This document shows positions 14,754-22,519 of a stretch of DNA of 22,900 nucleotides, one piece after another. This DNA comes from a virus. Positions within the stretch are counted from its first letter, which is position 1. Each line of letters opens with the position of its first letter. The position numbers and the translations under genes were made by a program. Where the stretch lies: positions 1 through 22,900 of IMG/VR virus record IMGVR_UViG_3300042306_000111. One strand, 5' to 3'. The notes under the pieces were generated by a model, which made no database searches, was not told where the DNA came from, and saw only the letters and a list, made by a program, of their open reading frames with translations.

Positions 14754-15338
14754 ATGATGAAGTTACCAGTATACCGATTAGACATCAATGAATTTGACGA
14801 GGAAACGGGCATTGAGTTTGTTTCTTTGGTTGAAACTCCAGCCATACAAAAGGACTTTCTTGCATTTGCAGAAATTACCCAAAGGTTTGAAATCAAGGAT
14901 GAAGAAAAACGCATCGTTACAGGTGCAGCAATGATTGCCGACCTACCCATTTACCGAAGGGACGATGTGCGTGGTGAATACTATGTGGTATTTGACAAGG
15001 AGAGCATCTTCAAAATTGCCAAGAAGTGGGCAAGAGGCAACAAGTACGATGCGGTAAACACTCACCACAAAACACCAATCGCTGATGGCGTGAGCTTATT
15101 TGAATCATACATCATTGATCGTGAACGGGGCGTGATGCCACCGAAGGGATTTGAAGAGGTTGCCGATGGTTCTTGGTTTGTCAGTTACCTAATAGACAAC
15201 GAAGATGTGTGGGCAAAAGTAAAGTCAGGCGAGTTCAAAGGATTCTCAGTCGAGGGTGTTTTTGACTTTCCCGTTGATGCTGATGAACAACTCCTTGAGC
15301 AAATGAAATCAATCCTTTCCCAATGGAATGGCAAGTAA
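14754..15338 (+). CDS. Prohead maturation protease, XkdF-like
   Basis: A 194-residue protein of the XkdF family of phage serine proteases, which trim scaffold and capsid proteins inside the prohead. The recognisable order is RIVTGAAMIADLPIYRRD (53-70), a strand-helix unit to about 100, NTHHKTP (about 102-108) with the likely catalytic His, ESYIIDRERG (about 117-126), a GSWFVSYLIDNEDVWAKVKS segment (about 141-160) and FKGFSVEGVF (about 163-172) with the likely Ser in GFSVEG. Its place directly before a scaffold-like gene and the capsid gene is what the family predicts. The start may be 14754 or the adjacent ATG at 14757. Confidence 0.82.
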   Translation: MMKLPVYRLDINEFDEETGIEFVSLVETPAIQKDFLAFAEITQRFEIKDEEKRIVTGAAMIADLPIYRRDDVRGEYYVVFDKESIFKIAKKWARGNKYDAVNTHHKTPIADGVSLFESYIIDRERGVMPPKGFEEVADGSWFVSYLIDNEDVWAKVKSGEFKGFSVEGVFDFPVDADEQLLEQMKSILSQWNGK

Positions 15339-15377
15339 AATTGCAACACTTACAACTAAAAACTAATTAATATACAA

Positions 15378-15911
15378 ATGAACGCAAAAGAAACATTGAA
15401 AGAAATCCGCACTATGCTCGGATTCTCTGACGAAGAAATCAAAGTTGAGATGGCAACTGCCACTTTGACTGATGGGACTGTAATCTCTTACGAAGGCGAA
15501 TTGGCAATCGGAACTGCCATCTTCGTTCAAACTGCTGAAGGTGACATTCCAGCACCTGATGCAACTCACGAGGTTGAAGGTGGTTTGTTGGTGACAACTG
15601 TTGACGGAATCGTTACTGAAATCGTTGAACCTGAAATCGAAGTTGAAGTAGAAGCCGAAGAGTTCGCAACCGTATCTGCATTCAACGAAGTTGTTGCTAA
15701 GATGGAAACTGCCATTGCTGAATTGACTGCTAAGGTAGCAACATTGACTGCATCTAACAACAACCACAAAGAAGCAATGAGCAAAGCAATTGACTTGATC
15801 GAGAAAGTTGCTGACTTGCCTTCAGAAGAACCAACCAAAACTCCCGTTTCAAACAAGAAGAATGATCAGTTTGAAGCATTGAAAAGATTAAAAAACTCAC
15901 TAAATAAATAA
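15378..15911 (+). CDS. Probable capsid scaffold protein
   Basis: A 177-residue acidic protein. A beta-rich middle (about 30-90) reads TLTDGTVISYEGELAIGT then PAPDATHEVEGG, followed by a run of E/V pairs and a helical coiled coil (about 95-140, with VAKMETAIAELTAKVATLTA). The basic C-terminus (KKNDQFEALKRLKNSLNK) would contact the capsid shell. This form and its place between protease and capsid genes point to a scaffold. It is preceded by a 39-base A/T-rich leader with no Shine-Dalgarno, the longest leader in this block, consistent with strong expression in Bacteroidota. Confidence 0.65.
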   Translation: MNAKETLKEIRTMLGFSDEEIKVEMATATLTDGTVISYEGELAIGTAIFVQTAEGDIPAPDATHEVEGGLLVTTVDGIVTEIVEPEIEVEVEAEEFATVSAFNEVVAKMETAIAELTAKVATLTASNNNHKEAMSKAIDLIEKVADLPSEEPTKTPVSNKKNDQFEALKRLKNSLNK

Positions 15912-15920
15912 ACTAAAACT

Positions 15921-16850
15921 ATGGCATTTTCAGTCGGATCTCTCGTTAATTACAACAACGAACAATCAACAGACTTGTTGGTTAAAGCATTGTTCAGCGG
16001 CAAAACTGCTGCTGCGATGTACGCTGCAAATCAGGTGCAGGTAGGTGTTAAGTCATCTGCTGCCTTGAACATTATCGCTTCAACTGTATTCTTTCAAGCC
16101 GATGGCTGCGGATACAATCCAAGTGGTACAACTACCTTCACACAAAGAAACATCACCGTTGGTGCTGTGAAAGTTGAAGAAACTCTTTGTCCTAAAACTT
16201 TGGAAGCAAAGTGGATGCAAACACAAATTATGCCCGGCTCACCAACAATGATTCCTTTTGAGGAGCAGATTGGTAACGAGAAGGTAGCCGTGATTGCACA
16301 AACTTTGGAAACTGCTCTTTGGCAGGGTGATACTGCAAGTGGTAATCCTAACTTGAACCGCTTTGATGGTTTGAACAAGATCATCTCTGCTGCATCTCCA
16401 ACATTGGCAAATGCTGCCCCAACAACTTTCACAACTGTAACTTCTGCAAACATCGATGAGATCTTAGATCAAGTTTATGCAAACATCCCTGCTGCCGTTG
16501 CTGAGAAAAGCGACTTAGTTTGCTTCTTGGGAATCGATGCTTACAAATTGATGTTGGTAAACTTGAAGAACGCTAACTTGTTTCATTATGTTGCTGATGC
16601 AGCTACTACAATGGAGATGGTGTATCCTGGTACTAATATGAAGTTGATCGGAGTTGGTGGTTTGAACGGAACAAACAAGATTGTTGCTGGTTCATTGTCT
16701 AACTTCTTCTTAGGAACTGACCTTGCAAATGAAGAAGAAATCACAAAGCTGTGGTATTCAGAGGACTCAGACGAAGTGCGTTTCCGTTTGACTTTCAAAT
16801 ATGGAGTGCAGGTTGCATTCCCATCTGAAGTTGTTTATTTCACCCTTTAA
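15921..16850 (+). CDS. Major capsid protein
   Basis: A 309-residue protein, probably HK97-fold. It begins MAFSVGSLVNYNNEQSTDLL. It has an N-terminal helical arm, then strands around CGYNPSGTTTFTQRNITVGA (about 62-81). A LCPKTLEAKWMQTQI segment (about 88-102) leads to the long helix PFEEQIGNEKVAVIAQTLE (about 113-131), followed by a glycine-rich turn LWQGDTASGN. The C-terminal half alternates helices and strands ending in FKYGVQVAFPSEVVYF. Base use here favours frequent, simple codons compared with neighbours, as expected of a highly made protein. Its position after protease and scaffold strongly supports the call. The length is typical for small T=7 phage heads. Confidence 0.82.
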   Translation: MAFSVGSLVNYNNEQSTDLLVKALFSGKTAAAMYAANQVQVGVKSSAALNIIASTVFFQADGCGYNPSGTTTFTQRNITVGAVKVEETLCPKTLEAKWMQTQIMPGSPTMIPFEEQIGNEKVAVIAQTLETALWQGDTASGNPNLNRFDGLNKIISAASPTLANAAPTTFTTVTSANIDEILDQVYANIPAAVAEKSDLVCFLGIDAYKLMLVNLKNANLFHYVADAATTMEMVYPGTNMKLIGVGGLNGTNKIVAGSLSNFFLGTDLANEEEITKLWYSEDSDEVRFRLTFKYGVQVAFPSEVVYFTL

Positions 16851-16861
16851 TCTAAGGTAGG

Positions 16862-17368
16862 ATGGCTTGTTTATTAACATCAGGATTTACCCTTGATTGC
16901 AAAGAAGCAATCGGGGGTATCAAAAGCATCCACTTAATCAGTTGGACTGCATCAAAGTTTACCGTTGTTAGTGGTGTAGTAACCGCGACAACTGTTGTAA
17001 GCGGTGATGTATACACTTACGAGCTACCGAAAGCAACCGGCTCAATGACAAACACCACAAATGTGAGCATTGAAAACGGCACATCTTTCAACCAAGCGGA
17101 CATTGCGTTCAAACTTCGCAGATTGTCAACCACCAAGCGTAACGAGATGAAACTCCTTGCACAAGGTCGTTGCTATTGCATCGTTAAAACCAACAATGAT
17201 GAGTATTGGTTAGCCGGTAAGGACTTGGGTTGTGATGTGACCGCAATGGTCAGCAACACGGGAACTGCTATGGGTGACTCTACTGGATACGAGGTGACTC
17301 TATCCGCCATTGAAGCTGAAGCACCATTCTTGGTACAAGCATCAGTGATCACAACATTGGGCATTTAA
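16862..17368 (+). CDS. Virion protein, probable tail tube-like
   Basis: A 168-residue, beta-rich protein. It has ACLLTSGFTLDCKEAIGGIK at 2-21 with three Cys, a Ser/Thr/Val-rich segment (about 33-70), then ADIAFKLRRLSTTKRNEMKL (about 80-99), GRCYCIVKTNNDEYWLAGKD (about 102-121), and TGYEVTLSAIEAEAP (about 140-154). The order helix-strand-GxE/GKD-strand followed by a final TGYE/VTLxAxE strand resembles tail tube or head-completion proteins I recall from Bacteroidota phages. The leader includes AAGGTAGG just before the ATG, one of few purine-rich starts in the window. It is the last gene before a strong terminator, so it ends the head operon. Exact virion place uncertain. Confidence 0.55.
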   Translation: MACLLTSGFTLDCKEAIGGIKSIHLISWTASKFTVVSGVVTATTVVSGDVYTYELPKATGSMTNTTNVSIENGTSFNQADIAFKLRRLSTTKRNEMKLLAQGRCYCIVKTNNDEYWLAGKDLGCDVTAMVSNTGTAMGDSTGYEVTLSAIEAEAPFLVQASVITTLGI

Positions 17369-17392
17369 TTCTGCTTGATTCATAGAGAGAGA

Positions 17393-17418
17393 GGGTGGGC
17401 ATTTGCTCACCCTTTTTT
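17393..17418 (+). terminator. Rho-independent terminator after the head genes
   Basis: Stem GGGTGGGC (17393-17400) pairs with GCTCACCC (17405-17412) with one G-U pair, the loop is ATTT, and a run of six T follows (17413-17418). It stands in an 83-base gap, the largest ordinary intergenic space in the window, so it separates the head transcript from the distal tail genes. Confidence 0.88.
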
Positions 17419-17438
17419 GTTACATAAAAGACAAGTCG

Positions 17439-17447
17439 CTATTTTAG
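17439..17447 (+). promoter_or_regulatory. CTATTT leader motif after the terminator
   Basis: CTATTTTAG, preceded by CG, starts 13 bases before the ATG at 17452. TATTTTAG matches the Bacteroidota -7 form TAnnTTTG in seven of eight places, and TTTG at 17416-17419 lies 21 bases upstream. Being just downstream of a terminator, this is the best candidate promoter in the window. Confidence 0.5.
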
Positions 17448-17451
17448 GTAG

Positions 17452-17802
17452 ATGCTCCAAGTAACTAAGCAAGATTCTGAATACTGGTATGTAACTCTCA
17501 CCGAAAAAGTGACGATTGCAAATCCGTATTTCCTGTTCAGTATGAAGTGCAGACAAACCGATGCGGTCAAGAATTTCATATTGACTGACACATCCACTTT
17601 CAAAGAACGATACAACAAGTTCTTGTTTGATGAAGGTGTAACGGATGCCAAAACTTTGGAGGTCGGTGAACACGAGTACAATATCTACGCTCAGATTTCA
17701 TCCAACAACTTGAATCCATCATTGGCTGATGAGTTGGTTGAAACGGGATTATTGAAAGTTCTTCCATTGTTAAACAACGAGTTATTTTATCAGGTATCGT
17801 GA
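17452..17802 (+). CDS. Small virion-associated protein, probably tail
   Basis: A 116-residue protein opening the distal tail block. Features are WYVTLTEKVTIANPYFLFSM (about 12-31), DTSTFKERYNKFLFDEG (about 46-62), and GEHEYNIYAQISSNNLN (about 72-88), then VETGLLKVL (about 96-104). I recall the same pattern (a strand ending F-F, an RYN-F middle and a G-x-x-x-Y-x-I-Y strand) from proteins before tail-fibre genes in Bacteroidota phages, with no proven role. It overlaps the following GTG by four bases. Confidence 0.55.
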   Translation: MLQVTKQDSEYWYVTLTEKVTIANPYFLFSMKCRQTDAVKNFILTDTSTFKERYNKFLFDEGVTDAKTLEVGEHEYNIYAQISSNNLNPSLADELVETGLLKVLPLLNNELFYQVS

Positions 17803-18026
17803 GCGAGAAAATCTACACCACGAATCGTGATATGGGCGTTGAACACGAAGTATCACTCACCAAGAAACTATTCACCACGAATAGGGATATGGGGTTTGAG
17901 CGAAGCGTGGATGATGTCAAGAAGAACTACGAAGTAGATGCGTTGACGGCTGCTTTCTTATTAACTGAGGATTCATTTTTATTGCTCCAAGAGGATGGAG
18001 GTCGTTTGATAGAAAGTTATGTCTAA
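17799..18026 (+). CDS. Small repeat protein of the tail-fibre region
   Basis: A 75-residue protein started by a GTG overlapping the upstream TGA. Residues about 7-44 are two 19-residue repeats, each beginning TTNRDMG and ending in a K-K plus an aromatic or hydrophobic position. The C-terminal part LTAAFLLTEDSFLLLQEDGG (about 49-68) alternates hydrophobic and acidic residues. I recall such ends in proteins next to tail fibres of Bacteroidota phages. The end overlaps the fibre gene by eight bases. It may be a fibre adaptor; this is inferred from place only. Confidence 0.5.
   Translation: MSEKIYTTNRDMGVEHEVSLTKKLFTTNRDMGFERSVDDVKKNYEVDALTAAFLLTEDSFLLLQEDGGRLIESYV
17816..17929 (+). repeat. Two-copy 57-base tandem repeat
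   Basis: Two units of 57 bases begin with CACCACGAAT at 17816 and 17873. They stay closely similar over the first 20 or so bases, then diverge, encoding two 19-residue TTNRDMG units. Confidence 0.75.
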
Positions 18027-18819
18027 CAAGAAAATTTCACAACTTGATTCCATTGGAACTATTGATGTCAATCAGGACTCAATTCCAATCGTTGACTATT
18101 CCGAGAATGTCACCAAACGGACAAACCTTGCCAACATCGGTCAGCGTGTATTGGAAGCCAGTACAACGACAAACCTTGCCGAAGGAACAAACCTATATTT
18201 CACCAATACACGAGTTTACACGAAGGCAAAGGCAGCGTTCAAAGCTGGTTCAAATACATCCATCACTTTTGACGATGCACTTCAAACCATCACCATCGCA
18301 TCACAGGGCAATGTCCAATCCGTAAACACAAAGACGGGTGCAGTTGTATTGACAACAACGGACATAAGCGAGGGAACAAACGAGTATTTCACCGCAGCGA
18401 GAGTGAGAGCAGTCGTGTTGACGGGTATTTCATTGGTGACAAATGCCGTGATTTCCGCAACTGATTCAGTATTGGTTGCCTTCGGAAAGTTACAAGCACA
18501 GATCACCGCAAACCTTTCAACACTTACATCACACACATCCGATACAAGCAACCCACACGCCACCACAAAAGCACAAGTCGGGTTGGGCAATGTTGCCGAT
18601 GTAGACACTACAAACGCATCAAATATCTCAAGTGGCACATTGGCTGATGCGAGGTTAACATCTGCCGTTACAAAGCAAGGAAACACATTTAACGGAGTAT
18701 CTCAATTAGTACAGTTGGATGCGTCTGCAAAACTTCCTGCCGTTGACGGAAGTAATTTGACAAACTTAAACATTCCACCTTCAACGGGTGGGGATTTATA
18801 CTTATTTTACAACTACTAA
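18019..18819 (+). CDS. Tail fibre protein
   Basis: A 266-residue protein. The N-terminal attachment-like part KKISQLDSIGTIDVNQDSIP (4-23) is followed by repeats of the form EGTN-x-YFT-x-x-RV (about 55-66 and 115-126), separated by an INTKTGAVVLTT-type linker (VNTKTGAVVLTT). SHTSDTSNPHATTKAQVGLG (about 173-192) and NVADVDTTN (about 193-201) are then the phage fibre repeat seen in many tail fibres, followed by ISSGTLADARL. Such fibres are trimeric and mostly beta-helical. It probably reaches the host surface together with the two following proteins. The ATG overlaps the upstream gene by eight bases. Confidence 0.8.
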   Translation: MSNKKISQLDSIGTIDVNQDSIPIVDYSENVTKRTNLANIGQRVLEASTTTNLAEGTNLYFTNTRVYTKAKAAFKAGSNTSITFDDALQTITIASQGNVQSVNTKTGAVVLTTTDISEGTNEYFTAARVRAVVLTGISLVTNAVISATDSVLVAFGKLQAQITANLSTLTSHTSDTSNPHATTKAQVGLGNVADVDTTNASNISSGTLADARLTSAVTKQGNTFNGVSQLVQLDASAKLPAVDGSNLTNLNIPPSTGGDLYLFYNY

Positions 18820-18820
18820 A

Positions 18821-19225
18821 ATGGCAGCAAATACATCACCCATATTCGCACTATCACCAGAACTTGCAATCGCAACGGTGACTACTGCAACAACCGACCG
18901 AACAGGTGCAACGATGACAAACACCGTCACGCTTTTAACTGCTGCAACCAACGGCACGAAGATCACGCAGATTGGGGCAAAGGTTGCTGGAACAAATACC
19001 GCAACTTTGGTTTTGATTTTTGTGAGTGATTCAAGCGGTGCGAACTTTAAGTTGTTTGATGAAATTTCACTTGCTCCAATTACTGGGACAACTACAACAA
19101 CATCTCAAAGGGCGGTAACTGCTTACTCTGATTTGCAGTTAAAAGCAGGTCAAGTCGTAAAAGTTGGAACAACAGTTGCCATCACCGCAGGAGTAAATAT
19201 ATTTGCAGTAAAAGGGGACTATTAA
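18821..19225 (+). CDS. Virion protein with a beta-sandwich look
   Basis: A 134-residue protein. The ATG at 18821, one base after the fibre stop, is taken instead of a start inside the fibre gene. It is Thr/Ala-rich with no charge clusters. The parts are MAANTSPIFALSPELA (1-16), a strand region VTLLTAATNGTKITQIGAKV (about 36-55), TLVLIFVSDSSG, and an end LQLKAGQVVKVGTTVAITAG (about 103-122) then VKGDY. I recall this pattern among phage virion proteins next to fibres and lectin-like proteins. It may decorate the tail or head; function not known. Confidence 0.55.
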   Translation: MAANTSPIFALSPELAIATVTTATTDRTGATMTNTVTLLTAATNGTKITQIGAKVAGTNTATLVLIFVSDSSGANFKLFDEISLAPITGTTTTTSQRAVTAYSDLQLKAGQVVKVGTTVAITAGVNIFAVKGDY

Positions 19226-19226
19226 G

Positions 19227-20105
19227 ATGCCGGACTTTGGGATAATGCGTGGCTTTAATGAAAAATTGTTCGGTGACAAGTTAGTCGCTGGGCAATTGCC
19301 TACGCAGTTGGGGTTAATTGGAAGTCAAGAAGTCAATGATTTTGATGCGGATGCAAATGCATTTTTTGCAAGGGTAACTACCGCAGGGGGAACATTGTCA
19401 GCAACTGAACAAGTTGCAATTGATACTCTTGTCAGACAAATGAAAGCCGATGGAACTTGGACATTAATGAAAGCCATTTATCCAATGGTGGGGGCAAGTG
19501 CGGCAGCGTGTGCGCAGAACTTAAAGAGTTCAAGTTTTACGGGTACATTTACCAGCGGTTGGACTTTTGCGAGTACGGGGGCAACGCCTAACGGAACGAG
19601 TGCGTTTTTGGATACCACATTCAATAGCAATACAAATCAAACTGTCAATAATTTTTCTTTGAGTGCTTATATTAGAACTTCAACAATGGGTAGCGGAGGA
19701 AGAACTGATATTGGAAATTATCAAGGAGGATCAGCACTACCATTGACGCTTATACGAACAAACAATACCACAAGGGATTTCTATTGTTGGGATTATCTGT
19801 CCGCTTATGTATCAGTCACTACATCGAATGCGAGTGGTATGTGGGGGACTTCAAGAAGTGGGGCTTCTTCTTGGATATCATTTGAAAGAAATACCGCAAC
19901 TGCAAGAACAACAACAACCGCACAAACTACTTTACCAAACAACAATGTTTATATAGGAGCTAGTAATGCTAACGGTACTGCCAATGACTTTTCATCAAGA
20001 GAAATAGCGTTTGCACATATGGGGGATTCATTGAGTAATACTCAATTTAATAACTTTTATACCGCAGTACAAGCGTTTCAAACCACCCTTTCACGCCAAG
20101 TATAA
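19227..20105 (+). CDS. Lectin-like tail protein, probable receptor-binding
   Basis: A 292-residue protein. The N-terminus MPDFGIMRGFNEKLFGDKLV is a likely attachment segment. A conserved helical part (about 40-90, FFARVTTAGGTLSATEQVAI and MKAIYPMVGAS) follows. The remainder (about 95-292) is a Ser/Thr/Asn-rich beta domain like concanavalin-type lectin/glucanase folds, with GWTFASTGATPNGTSAFLDT (about 110-129), strands containing NNFSLSAYIRT, and an end EIAFAHMGDSLSNTQFNNFY (about 261-280), where a lectin domain closes with an activity-like AHMG-D-L strand. Such domains bind surface sugars of the host. The call is by fold pattern and location. Confidence 0.65.
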   Translation: MPDFGIMRGFNEKLFGDKLVAGQLPTQLGLIGSQEVNDFDADANAFFARVTTAGGTLSATEQVAIDTLVRQMKADGTWTLMKAIYPMVGASAAACAQNLKSSSFTGTFTSGWTFASTGATPNGTSAFLDTTFNSNTNQTVNNFSLSAYIRTSTMGSGGRTDIGNYQGGSALPLTLIRTNNTTRDFYCWDYLSAYVSVTTSNASGMWGTSRSGASSWISFERNTATARTTTTAQTTLPNNNVYIGASNANGTANDFSSREIAFAHMGDSLSNTQFNNFYTAVQAFQTTLSRQV

Positions 20106-20326
20106 TGATAGGTTACACACTTACACCCGAACAAAAGGATTTGATACAAGGGCAATACTACTCACCTTATCAGTTCTTTAATTGCGTTCAAGATATTAAC
20201 GGCGTTTGGTTTTTGTTCCTTAGCGATGAGGACAAGCCAGAAGTTCAAGCATCACAATACGCTTGGGTTCTAACCTTACCCCAATCCGAATACATCCCAC
20301 CACCACCACCACCATTTCCGATATGA
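20105..20326 (+). CDS. Small proline-tailed phage protein
   Basis: A 73-residue protein beginning one base inside the lectin-like gene stop (TAATG). It has TLTPEQKDLIQGQYYSPYQF (5-24), then FNCVQDINGVWFLFLSDED (about 24-42), an aromatic-rich beta part, and a proline run (PPPPPPFP) at the end. Very similar small proteins follow tail genes in Bacteroidota phages as I recall them; the function is unknown. The proline tail suggests contact with a partner. It overlaps the kinase ATG by four bases. Confidence 0.55.
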   Translation: MIGYTLTPEQKDLIQGQYYSPYQFFNCVQDINGVWFLFLSDEDKPEVQASQYAWVLTLPQSEYIPPPPPPFPI

Positions 20327-21546
20327 AACTAAGCATCCGTAGTTGGATTGCTTTGATAATTGCTGCGGTAATTATGCTGACCTTTCTTTCCGTGCAGTCC
20401 GCACTTGTTTTCAAATACATTGAGCCGACCTACACATCGGCTCTTTTTGGCTATTGGTCAATTATTGCCTTTATACCTTTTTTCTATTTCGTTGTGATTG
20501 AGTTCGTCAGAAAAGCACGACATAAATTCCAATCAATAGATGATACATTCAATGCCATTGATGCCAGTAATATCCTGTTAGAGTTTGACAAGGATGGCAC
20601 AATCACAAAAGCCAATCCAAAGTTCTACACAGTTCTCGGCTATGATGACATTATTGGACAATCGCACAAAGTTCTTGTTGCGGATTTTGTTCAATCACAA
20701 TGGCAGTCGTTTTGGAATGAGCTTAGAGTTGGCAGATTCAAGCAAGGAGAATATCAACGGCTCAAATCAGATGGCTCGGAGATTTGGCTATTCGGTAACT
20801 ACAACCCCATCAAAGATCCATACGGTGAAGTTTACAAAGTGATGCTGATTGCAACCGACATCACCGACAAGAAGATAATTGAAGCGGATGTAAACAAAAA
20901 GAATTCCTATTTGGAACACGCTGCGAAGATTCTAAGACACGATATGCACTCAGGAATCAACACATACATTCCTCGTGGTTTGAGTTCCTTAAAACGGAGA
21001 TTGTCTGAAGAGCAAATTAAGGACTTGAAGATTGATGCACCTTTGCGAATGATTGAAGAGGGATTGACCCACACGCAAAAAGTTTACAAGGGAGTGAAGG
21101 AATTCACCAACCTTGTGAAGGCAGATGCACAACTTGAAAAGAATGAGTTTGATCTGCGTGAAATCCTAATCAGTTACCTGAGCAGTACCAGTTACGAAAA
21201 GCAAGTTGTCATTGAAGAGCTGCCCATCATTGAAGTGAACGAGTCATTGTTTTGTACTGCCGTTGATAACCTAATCAGAAACGGGTTAAAGTACAACGAT
21301 AGTTCAACAAAGGTGATTCGCATATTTGCGGAGGACAACTATCTTTGCATCGTTGACAATGGTCGTGGAATGAGTCAAGAGGATTTGATTCAATGGTCGC
21401 AACCGTATAAACGAAAAGAAGGGCAGAAAGAAGCTGGAAGCGGATTGGGTTTGAACATTTGTATTGCGATAATGGATGAACACAAATTCCCGGTAACTGC
21501 TGAGAAATTAGAAATAGGTACAAAATTAAAGATAAAAATACGATGA
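20323..21546 (+). CDS. Membrane sensor histidine kinase with PAS domain
   Basis: A 407-residue kinase; the ATG at 20323 overlaps the upstream TGA. Two membrane helices (about 7-31 and 42-62) leave a periplasmic loop of only about ten residues, so sensing is probably by the cytoplasmic PAS domain (about 77-190, with LEFDKDGTITKANPKFYTVL and the end IATDITD). The phosphoacceptor box is AKILRHDMHSGIN with His206. The ATP domain has the N box NLIRNGLKYN (316-325), G1 DNGRGM (345-350) and G2 GSGLGLNI (372-379), so it is expected to be active. It is translationally coupled (ATGA) to a receiver protein. A complete kinase of this kind within a phage structural/lysis block is unusual. Confidence 0.9.
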   Translation: MKLSIRSWIALIIAAVIMLTFLSVQSALVFKYIEPTYTSALFGYWSIIAFIPFFYFVVIEFVRKARHKFQSIDDTFNAIDASNILLEFDKDGTITKANPKFYTVLGYDDIIGQSHKVLVADFVQSQWQSFWNELRVGRFKQGEYQRLKSDGSEIWLFGNYNPIKDPYGEVYKVMLIATDITDKKIIEADVNKKNSYLEHAAKILRHDMHSGINTYIPRGLSSLKRRLSEEQIKDLKIDAPLRMIEEGLTHTQKVYKGVKEFTNLVKADAQLEKNEFDLREILISYLSSTSYEKQVVIEELPIIEVNESLFCTAVDNLIRNGLKYNDSSTKVIRIFAEDNYLCIVDNGRGMSQEDLIQWSQPYKRKEGQKEAGSGLGLNICIAIMDEHKFPVTAEKLEIGTKLKIKIR

Positions 21547-21980
21547 TTGATTCCATATTGCTTGTAGATGACGAGGATTTATTCCACTTAGTTTTTGAAG
21601 ATTCTTGCTCGTTGCTGGACATCACACTTTCCCTCCAGAGTTTAACATCTTCAGACGAAGCCGACCGACTATTCAAGAAGTGGTTCAATGAAGGTCCTGT
21701 GGAAGATAGACCCGAATGCGTGTTTGTGGATTTGAACATCATCGGCAGTTCGTTTGATGGGATTGAGTTGATTAGAAAAATCAACACGGAGTACGGCAAC
21801 GGGGTTGTCATCGGAATCATCTCCAGTTCAGACGATAAACAAGAAATTGACAAGGCGAAATCCGTTGGAGCTCAGTTTTGGATTATTAAATCAGATGAGA
21901 TTGAGCCAAGATTGGAATCCTTTCGCAGAGATTATGAAGGGTACAAGAATAAAACTGCTCCGTTTAAGGTATACAAGTGA
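21543..21980 (+). CDS. Receiver-only response regulator
   Basis: A 145-residue CheY-like receiver domain. The acidic pocket LLVDDEDLF holds Asp9 and Asp10, the phosphoacceptor is Asp63 in VFVDLNI, the switch serine lies in GIISSSDD (94-96), and the conserved Lys is in WIIKSD (Lys116). An insertion of some residues around 47-57 (NEGPVEDRPE) lengthens the loop before the Asp63 strand. There is no output domain: the protein ends about 15 residues after the last expected helix. Its phosphorylation by the coupled kinase is inferred from the ATGA overlap. The output must therefore be through protein binding, with the next protein in line as a candidate partner. Confidence 0.88.
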   Translation: MIDSILLVDDEDLFHLVFEDSCSLLDITLSLQSLTSSDEADRLFKKWFNEGPVEDRPECVFVDLNIIGSSFDGIELIRKINTEYGNGVVIGIISSSDDKQEIDKAKSVGAQFWIIKSDEIEPRLESFRRDYEGYKNKTAPFKVYK

Positions 21981-22519
21981 TTCTAAGCAATGATACTGCC
22001 CAACAACTGCTCAACCTATGGAAAACAAAAAAGGTTGGTTTAGAGGGCAATGTCTTGAAAGTCATCCAAACAACGGATGAGGAATTCCAAAGGTACATTG
22101 ACGAGGCAAAGCAGCGTGATCAAGAAACAAGACGGAAACGATTAGAGATTACCAAACAAGTCCAATCACAAAACAAGGACTTAATTGAAAGCCAAGCGGA
22201 TCGTGAGAAGTTGATGATAGATTTGCAAGAATCACTTGCACAATCTGAGATGCTCAAGAACGCAGCGGTTGAGGATTTGGAATCACTACAAAAACGCACT
22301 CAATTTGAACTGATTGGATTGATTGTCAAGGTCGCATTATCGGTGATTGGTGCGGTTTGTATCTTGACCACTATACTTTATTTGTATGTCATCAGTAAAG
22401 GCTTAAATTCTACAATCATTGAAACTACCTGGAGCAATCTATTTGGAATCATCTTGACCAACTCGTTCTCAATCATAGGAACGATTATGGGTGTTAAACA
22501 TATGGCAGATAAAAAGTAA
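21977..22519 (+). CDS. Coiled-coil membrane protein coupled to the regulator
   Basis: A 180-residue protein from a GTG overlapping the regulator stop (GTGA). Residues about 6-32 (TAQQLLNLWKTKKVGLEGNV) form an N-terminal unit with K and G in a LWKTKKVG motif. A long charged coiled coil follows (about 35-108). Two membrane helices stand at about 112-138 and 150-172 (the second around the sequence LTNSFSIIGTIMGVKHM), with a short C-terminal tail. From memory, related proteins with coiled coil and a TWSNLFGIILTNSFSIIGTI-like end occur in phages of aquatic bacteria. The coiled coil would lie in the cytoplasm and could dock the receiver. A holin-like or lysis-timing role is possible by context only. 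Confidence 0.65.
   Translation: MILSNDTAQQLLNLWKTKKVGLEGNVLKVIQTTDEEFQRYIDEAKQRDQETRRKRLEITKQVQSQNKDLIESQADREKLMIDLQESLAQSEMLKNAAVEDLESLQKRTQFELIGLIVKVALSVIGAVCILTTILYLYVISKGLNSTIIETTWSNLFGIILTNSFSIIGTIMGVKHMADKK

Noticed and set aside
19227-20105. Diversity-generating retroelement target at the end of the lectin-like gene
   Set aside because: No reverse transcriptase, no template repeat and no adenine-mutated variable repeat was found in the window.
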